This document shows, one piece after another, positions 43,177 through 50,102 of a stretch of DNA of 50,102 nt. Below the pieces are notes generated by a model. It did not search any database and had not been told where the DNA came from. It saw nothing but the letters and a program-made list of their open reading frames with translations. The stretch comes from Hyphomicrobiales bacterium (GTDB taxonomy: Bacteria; Pseudomonadota; Alphaproteobacteria; Rhizobiales; Rhizobiaceae). A program made the translations under genes and the position numbers. Location of the stretch: positions 1 through 50,102 of the forward strand of contig PAPH01000068.1 of assembly GCA_002709005.1 (NCBI GenBank), written 5' to 3'. How positions within the stretch are numbered: position 1 is the first letter of the stretch; each line of letters begins with the position of its first letter.

Positions 43177-43201
43177 AACCCTATCCGGAGAATTTGGTTC
43201 C
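43177..43201 (-). promoter_or_regulatory. Candidate EcfG-type (general stress response) promoter
   Basis: On the minus strand GGAAC (43201-43197) is followed after exactly 16 bases by GGTT (43180-43177). The alphaproteobacterial EcfG consensus is GGAAC-N16/17-CGTT, so one base of nine differs. The predicted start would be about 25 bases before the GTG of the glycosyltransferase gene. Confidence 0.45.
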
Positions 43202-43434
43202 TGTTCCTTCGGGCAACTCGCACCCATTATTCGCTGGCATCTGTGGGACAGGACCATCGGCCGCAGTTCCAAATGGCCGGTACATCTTGTGTGCAGGTGC
43301 GAAAGCCGCTATCGAAGCCGCGCGGAAAACCTCCGTTATCTGGCAGCATGATCGGTACGAAGTGACACCCGGGACGCCCCGGCTCACCGAACGAACACGC
43401 GCTTTGTGCAAGGCGCATCCAGGGACGAGTTGAG

Positions 43435-44256
43435 ATGAATATTCAGGTCAAGACCACCGGAAACGAGCAACCGCAATTCCCGATTCCGGCAGGCGTGCAC
43501 GCCGAGACAATCCTCTCTGTCAAGCACTATACGGACCGTCTGTTCTCCTTCCGCACCACCCGGCCGCAGTCTTTCCGGTTCCGGTCCGGCGAATTCGCCA
43601 TGATCGGCCTGCCGAATGCCGAAAAGCCGGTATATCGCGCCTATTCGATCGCCAGCCCGTCCTGGGACGAGGAACTGGAGTTCTTCTCGATCAAGGTCGA
43701 GAACGGTCCGCTGACCCAGCACCTGCAGAAGATCCAGCCCGGCGACACCCTGCTGCTCAGGCCGAAATCGACCGGCACGCTGGTCCTCGACGCGCTGACG
43801 CCGGGCCGCCGCCTCTGGATGCTGTCGACCGGCACGGGCATCGCGCCCTTTGCGAGCCTGGCGCGCGATCCCGAGACCTACGAGAAGTTCGATCAGGTGG
43901 TGCTCACCCACACCTGTCGCGATGTCGGCGAGCTGGCCTATGGCCTCGATCTGGCCCAGAACCTCGCTTCGGATCCGCTGATCGGCGAATTCGCGAAGGA
44001 TCATTTCACGCACTACGCGACGACGACGCGGGAGCCCTACGAGCGCATGGGCCGCATCACCTCGAAGATCGCCGACGGTTCGCTGTTCGCCGATCTCGGC
44101 ACCGAGCCCTTCGATCCGGCCGTCGATCGGATCATGATCTGCGGCTCGATCGAGATGACCAGGGAACTCAAGGCCCTCGCAGAAAGCTTCGGCCTGAACG
44201 AAGGCGCCAATAATGCGCCAGCCGAATTCGTCATCGAGCGCGCCTTCGTCGGCTGA
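43435..44256 (+). CDS. fpr: Ferredoxin-NADP+ reductase
   Basis: A 273-residue FNR of the bacterial subclass I (Azotobacter/Rhodobacter Fpr type). It transfers electrons between NADPH and ferredoxin or flavodoxin, often under oxidative stress. The FAD-binding motif RAYSIASPSWDEELEFFS (RxYS), the NADP domain LSTGTGIAPFASLARDP and the C-terminal ICGSIEMTRELKALAESFGL are all clear, and the terminal FVIERAFVG matches the aromatic-poor end of this subclass. It diverges from the four-gene cluster, with 290 bp between starts. It is followed by the thiD riboswitch leader, which has its own promoter, so thiD is probably expressed separately. Confidence 0.93.
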   Translation: MNIQVKTTGNEQPQFPIPAGVHAETILSVKHYTDRLFSFRTTRPQSFRFRSGEFAMIGLPNAEKPVYRAYSIASPSWDEELEFFSIKVENGPLTQHLQKIQPGDTLLLRPKSTGTLVLDALTPGRRLWMLSTGTGIAPFASLARDPETYEKFDQVVLTHTCRDVGELAYGLDLAQNLASDPLIGEFAKDHFTHYATTTREPYERMGRITSKIADGSLFADLGTEPFDPAVDRIMICGSIEMTRELKALAESFGLNEGANNAPAEFVIERAFVG

Positions 44257-44280
44257 TCGCGCGGATTGCCTCACCCGCCA

Positions 44281-44308
44281 TTGAAGTGCGGGCCAGGCCT
44301 GTTATTTT
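44281..44308 (+). promoter_or_regulatory. Promoter of the thiD leader
   Basis: TTGAAG (44281-44286) and TATTTT (44303-44308) are spaced by 16 bp, four of six matches each. The predicted start falls at about 44315, directly before the first riboswitch helix. Confidence 0.55.
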
Positions 44309-44315
44309 CTGACTG

Positions 44316-44427
44316 TACCCAGGGGAGCCCCGACAAGGGGCTGAGAAACCGATCGTCCGCCGATAGCCCGGCGGACAGCGCGGTGACCCTTCGAACCTGA
44401 TCCGGATCATGCCGGCGAAGGGACGGG
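44316..44427 (+). ncRNA. TPP riboswitch (THI element) upstream of thiD
   Basis: The conserved pyrimidine-binding core is present: GGGGAGCC, then GGGGCTGAGA with CTGAGA at 44341-44346, a variable stem (GTCCGCC / GGCGGAC), and the pyrophosphate-sensor side GACCCTTCGAACCTGATC with CGGATCATGCCGGCGAAGGGA. It ends about 45 bases before the thiD start. Binding of thiamine pyrophosphate should reduce thiD expression, probably by blocking translation since no clear terminator is seen. Confidence 0.95.
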
Positions 44428-44473
44428 AGCACAGTGCTTTCTCGCCTTTGCCGGCCTCGATAAAGAGGCCGCC

Positions 44474-45316
44474 ATGCAGACCATTCCCAACATTCTTACC
44501 ATCGCCGGCACCGACCCTTCAGGCGGCGCGGGCATTCAGGCCGACATCAAGACCTTCTCGGCGCTCGGCGCCTATGCGACCTCCGCGATAACCGCCGTGG
44601 TGGCGCAGAACACACAAGGGGTCCGCTCATACGTCGCGCTCGAACCGGCCTTCGTCGCCGACCAGATCGATGCTGTTCTCGAGGACGTGCGGATCGACGC
44701 TGTCAAGATCGGCATGGTCGCCAATGTGGAGATTGCCGAAACGATCGCCGACCGTCTCCGCCACCACAAGATCGGCACGGTCGTGCTCGATCCGGTCATG
44801 GTCGCCAAAAGCGGTCATTCGCTTCTCGACGCCGATGCCGTCGCCGCGATCCGAGAGCTTCTCGTGCCGCTTGCGACGATCATCACACCCAACCTGCCGG
44901 AAGCCGCAGTGCTTCTCCGCCGTGGGGACGACTGGACGGCCGACGACATGGAAGCCGCCCTGCCCGATCTGCTGGCCCTCGGCTCCGCTTGGGTTCTGCT
45001 GAAAGGCGGCCATCTGGAGGGCAGCGAGGAGAGCGTCGACCTGCTTCACGGCACGGACGGAACGACCGCGTTTTCCGCGCCGAGGATTTCCACCCGCAAT
45101 GATCACGGCACCGGCTGCACCCTGTCCTCGGCAATCGCAGCACTTCTGCCGCGCTACCCGGTGATCGAAGCCGTTCGCCAGGCCAAGGCCTATCTCCAGG
45201 CGGCCCTTGCCGCCTCCGACCAGCTGGATGTGGGGAGGGGACATGGCCCCCTGCACCATTTTCATGCCCTCTGGACGTCAGGCGAGCGCGCGGACGGCGG
45301 TGATCTCCGCCCATAA
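44474..45316 (+). CDS. thiD: Hydroxymethylpyrimidine / phosphomethylpyrimidine kinase
   Basis: A 280-residue ribokinase-fold kinase that phosphorylates HMP and HMP-phosphate to HMP-pyrophosphate for thiamine synthesis. Signatures: ILTIAGTDPSGGAGIQADIKT at the N-terminus, VLDPVMVAKSGHSLL in the middle and RNDHGTGCTLSSAIAALLP, the anion-hole and catalytic Asp/Cys region. The ribosome site GAGG is five bases before ATG 44474. The last 39 bp overlap the 3' end of thiE on the other strand. Expression is under the TPP riboswitch just upstream. It provides the pyrimidine half joined by ThiE to the thiazole salvaged by ThiM. Confidence 0.95.
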   Translation: MQTIPNILTIAGTDPSGGAGIQADIKTFSALGAYATSAITAVVAQNTQGVRSYVALEPAFVADQIDAVLEDVRIDAVKIGMVANVEIAETIADRLRHHKIGTVVLDPVMVAKSGHSLLDADAVAAIRELLVPLATIITPNLPEAAVLLRRGDDWTADDMEAALPDLLALGSAWVLLKGGHLEGSEESVDLLHGTDGTTAFSAPRISTRNDHGTGCTLSSAIAALLPRYPVIEAVRQAKAYLQAALAASDQLDVGRGHGPLHHFHALWTSGERADGGDLRP

Positions 45317-45915
45317 GGCGCGCGCGGCACGTTCCGGGTCAGGTTGTCCGCAGATTGCCGAGACCACCGCGAGGCCATCGGCGCCCGCCTTGAAGACCTC
45401 TGCCACGTGCTCGGCCTTCAGACCACCGATCGCCACGGCCGGCACCGGGCTCGCCGCGACCTGAGCCGCCAGTCCCTCGAACCCCACCGGCTGTTTGTGA
45501 TCCGGCTTCGTGGGTGTGGCGAAGACCGGCCCGGCGCCGATATAATCGACCACTGCCGGATCGACGAGGCTTGCCAGTTCAGGCGTTTCCACCGTCAGTC
45601 CGAGGATCGGCCGCGGCCCGAGAAGCCTCCGCGCCTCCACAGCGGATCGGTCGGACTGACCGATATGCACACCGTCCGCACCGATCTCCAGCGCCGCCTC
45701 GACGTCGTCATTGACGATCAGCCTCGCCCCGGTGCCTGAGAGGGCGGACTTGAGTGCACGGCCTGTGGCGATCATCCGCCCGGTCGTCGCCCCCTTGTCG
45801 CGCAACTGCACCATGGTCGTTCCGCCCGCCACGGCACGCCGGGCAGTCTCGACCAGTCCCGTCCGGGCACAGAGACCCGGATCGAGAACGAGGTAGAGCG
45901 AGAGGTCGAAGCGGC

Positions 45916-45919
<4 letters not shown>
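45278..45919 (-). CDS. thiE: Thiamine-phosphate synthase
   Basis: A 213-residue TIM-barrel enzyme that joins HMP-pyrophosphate and thiazole phosphate to give thiamine phosphate. Evidence: GGTTMVQLRDKGATTG, ARLIVNDDVEAALEIGADGVHIGQSD (pyrophosphate and Mg site), DYIGAGPVFATPTKPDH and AVAIGGLKAEHVAEV. It is the third gene of thiC-thiM-thiE; its start overlaps the thiM stop by four bases. Its final 39 bp (45278-45316) are antisense to the end of thiD, so the two thiamine transcription units physically overlap. Confidence 0.94.
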
Positions 45920-48864
<2,945 letters not shown>

Positions 48865-49935
48865 TTACACTCTCGGAGCAGCGGTGCTGGCCCGTTCCAC
48901 CAGTTCGACGTCGACCACGACCAGCGCCTCCGTGGAGAGGGGCTCCGCGGCAGCAGCGATCGGTTTTGGAGTAATGCGATCCATCAGCAATGAAGCTGCG
49001 CGCTCGCCAAGTGCTGAGCGGTTCTGACGGATTGTGGTGAGCGCCGGGACATAGAATTCCGACAATTCGATATCATCGAAGCCGACCACGGAAATGTCAT
49101 CCGGAACCTTGACGCCCTCGGCCGTCAACGTTGCAATGAGACCGAAGGCTACCTGGTCGGAGGAACAGCAGACCGCCGTCGGACGGTTGTCCATCGCCAG
49201 TATTTGTAGGGCCACGTCGCGACCGCATTCAAGCGAGAACTCGCCCTTCAGCAACCAGTCCTCTTCGAACGGCAGCTCAAGCGCCGCGAATTCCTCCAGC
49301 GCCCCCTGTCGGCGTGCCTGCGAGAGCACGTTCTTTTCAGGACCCACGACATGGGCGATTTTCCGATGACCGAGTTCATGAAGGTGCCGAACGGCCAGAC
49401 GCGCGCCGAGCACGATATCGCTGCGCACCGACGGAAGTTCGGAATCCTTCACCCACTCGCAGGCAAACACGATGCGGTCCGACACACCATGCTCGTGAAA
49501 ATCCCGCATCTCCTGGAGGGTCAGGGCACCATCGAGAGAAATCATGCCGTCGATACGCGAATCGCGAAAATAATCAATGAGATTGCGGTCGGAGGGCGGG
49601 TGCTCCTCGGTATCCGCGATCAGCACCGAATAGTCGGTTCCCATGAATACATCGGAGAGGCTTGCGAGAATCTGCGAGAAAAACGGGTTGCCAAGATTGG
49701 GCACAAGAACGAGGACCGCACCTGCTTTCTGGGTACGCAATGTGCGGGCCGCCTTGTTGGCGCGGTACCCGGTTGAGCGAATGGCTTCTAGCACCAGTTT
49801 CCGCGTGGCCTCGCTCAACAGTTCCGGGCTGCTTAAGGCTCGACTTACTGTCGCGGTCGATACTCCGGCAGCGCGGGCAACGTCCTGAATTCTTGCCGCC
49901 TTCTGCACGCCAGACTTCCCTTTTTCATTTATCAT
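48865..49935 (-). CDS. LacI-family transcriptional repressor
   Basis: A 356-residue LacI/GalR-type regulator. The helix-turn-helix (RIQDVARAAGVSTATVSRAL, residues 15-34) is followed by the hinge helix and the sugar-binding domain: VLVLVPNLGNPFFSQILASL, SVVGFDDIELSEFYVPALTTI and the late NRSALGERAASLLMDRI. Such regulators usually sense a sugar and repress its transport operon. The open frame begins at 50034, but MINEKGK at 49935 is the likelier start because the extension would run through the shared promoter and operators. The strong promoter, two operators and ribosome site to the right suggest a divergent sugar-uptake operon starting just past 50102. Confidence 0.92.
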   Translation of the reverse strand: MINEKGKSGVQKAARIQDVARAAGVSTATVSRALSSPELLSEATRKLVLEAIRSTGYRANKAARTLRTQKAGAVLVLVPNLGNPFFSQILASLSDVFMGTDYSVLIADTEEHPPSDRNLIDYFRDSRIDGMISLDGALTLQEMRDFHEHGVSDRIVFACEWVKDSELPSVRSDIVLGARLAVRHLHELGHRKIAHVVGPEKNVLSQARRQGALEEFAALELPFEEDWLLKGEFSLECGRDVALQILAMDNRPTAVCCSSDQVAFGLIATLTAEGVKVPDDISVVGFDDIELSEFYVPALTTIRQNRSALGERAASLLMDRITPKPIAAAAEPLSTEALVVVDVELVERASTAAPRV

Positions 49936-49956
49936 ACAAATTGCTCGAAAGACGGG

Positions 49957-49985
49957 TTGACTCACGTCACGTTCGCGCAAATGAT
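49957..49985 (+). promoter_or_regulatory. Promoter of the divergent gene beyond the window
   Basis: TTGACT (49957-49962) and AATGAT (49980-49985) are spaced by 17 bp, matching five of six and four of six consensus bases. The predicted start lies inside the first LacI-type operator. Confidence 0.55.
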
Positions 49986-49988
49986 GTA

Positions 49989-50002
49989 TGTAATCGTTTA
50001 CA
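49989..50002. promoter_or_regulatory. LacI-type operator 1
   Basis: TGTAATCGTTTACA is a near-perfect 14-bp dyad with the central CG expected for LacI/GalR proteins (one mismatched symmetric pair). It sits immediately downstream of the -10 box. Confidence 0.7.
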
Positions 50003-50034
50003 GTGAATTTCACGAATTGGGAAGAGGATACCAA

Positions 50035-50048
50035 TGTAAACGATTGAA
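50035..50048. promoter_or_regulatory. LacI-type operator 2
   Basis: TGTAAACGATTGAA shares the core GTAAACGATT with the reverse complement of operator 1 and has a central CG. The two centres are 46 bp apart. Confidence 0.6.
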
Positions 50049-50091
50049 TTCACGGATTGCGCACCGCTGTGGGAGCTTCGGTGCCATTCGA

Positions 50092-50102
50092 ACAGGGAGG
50101 AA
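50092..50102 (+). promoter_or_regulatory. Ribosome binding site for the gene starting past the window end
   Basis: The window ends in AACAGGGAGGAA, a strong Shine-Dalgarno sequence on the plus strand. It points to a start codon a few bases beyond 50102, divergent from the LacI-type gene. Confidence 0.65.

Noticed and set aside
42047..43351. 434-residue open frame on the plus strand
   Set aside because: It is antisense to the GT2 gene. No start context or recognisable domain.

Overview
The window is about 50 kb of GC-rich, densely packed chromosome. It suggests an alphaproteobacterium of the order Hyphomicrobiales (Rhizobiales), probably close to Rhizobiaceae or Aurantimonadaceae. The grounds are two TRAP uptake systems, a DctB/DctD pair, a GguC/AraD1-family protein under a GbpR-like LysR regulator, a NodS-like methyltransferase, a gltX-lysS pair, and the general gene style. 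I see no transposase, phage gene, tRNA, rRNA or CRISPR array. The assignment is inference from gene content, not from a marker phylogeny.

Layout. 1-5.3 kb: LysR regulator, DUF1007 plus a NicO-type nickel/cobalt exporter with a histidine-rich loop, a small membrane protein, a GNAT acetyltransferase and a class I aminotransferase. 5.5-12.4 kb: a complete minus-strand TRAP uptake module, dctB-dctD-dctP-dctQ-dctM, with a consensus-perfect sigma-54 promoter in front of dctP. 12.4-19.5 kb: a DUF533 protein, KDPG aldolase, tRNA hydroxylase trhO coupled to a D-hydroxyproline-type dehydrogenase and a 4-hydroxyproline epimerase, then an enol-lactonase-like hydrolase and xylulokinase. 19.8-28.8 kb: housekeeping and cell-envelope genes (gltX, lysS, an anchored unknown protein, a secreted phytase-like esterase, a MraY-like phosphotransferase, PPK2, a DJ-1/PfpI protein). 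28.9-39.6 kb: a catabolic island. An FCD-GntR regulator diverges from Ldh2 / Fe-alcohol dehydrogenase / aldehyde dehydrogenase / formamidase-like hydrolase. A GbpR-like LysR diverges from a second TRAP system that ends in an AraD1/GguC protein. Together they look like import and oxidation of a sugar acid or related hydroxy acid.

39.7-43.1 kb holds the most intriguing locus: four minus-strand genes that overlap one another, encoding a GT2 glycosyltransferase, an acyl-CoA-dehydrogenase-fold protein, a PIG-L deacetylase and a NodS-like methyltransferase. The chemistry parallels lipochitooligosaccharide and pseudodisaccharide-thiol biosynthesis, but the set is neither. A candidate general-stress (EcfG-type) promoter precedes it. 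43.4-48.8 kb: ferredoxin-NADP reductase, then thiamine genes arranged as two facing units. thiD is on the plus strand and thiC-thiM-thiE on the minus strand, each behind its own TPP riboswitch, and they meet in a 39-bp overlap of thiD and thiE. The right end carries a LacI-family repressor and two LacI-type operators sitting on a promoter for a gene that begins just beyond the window.
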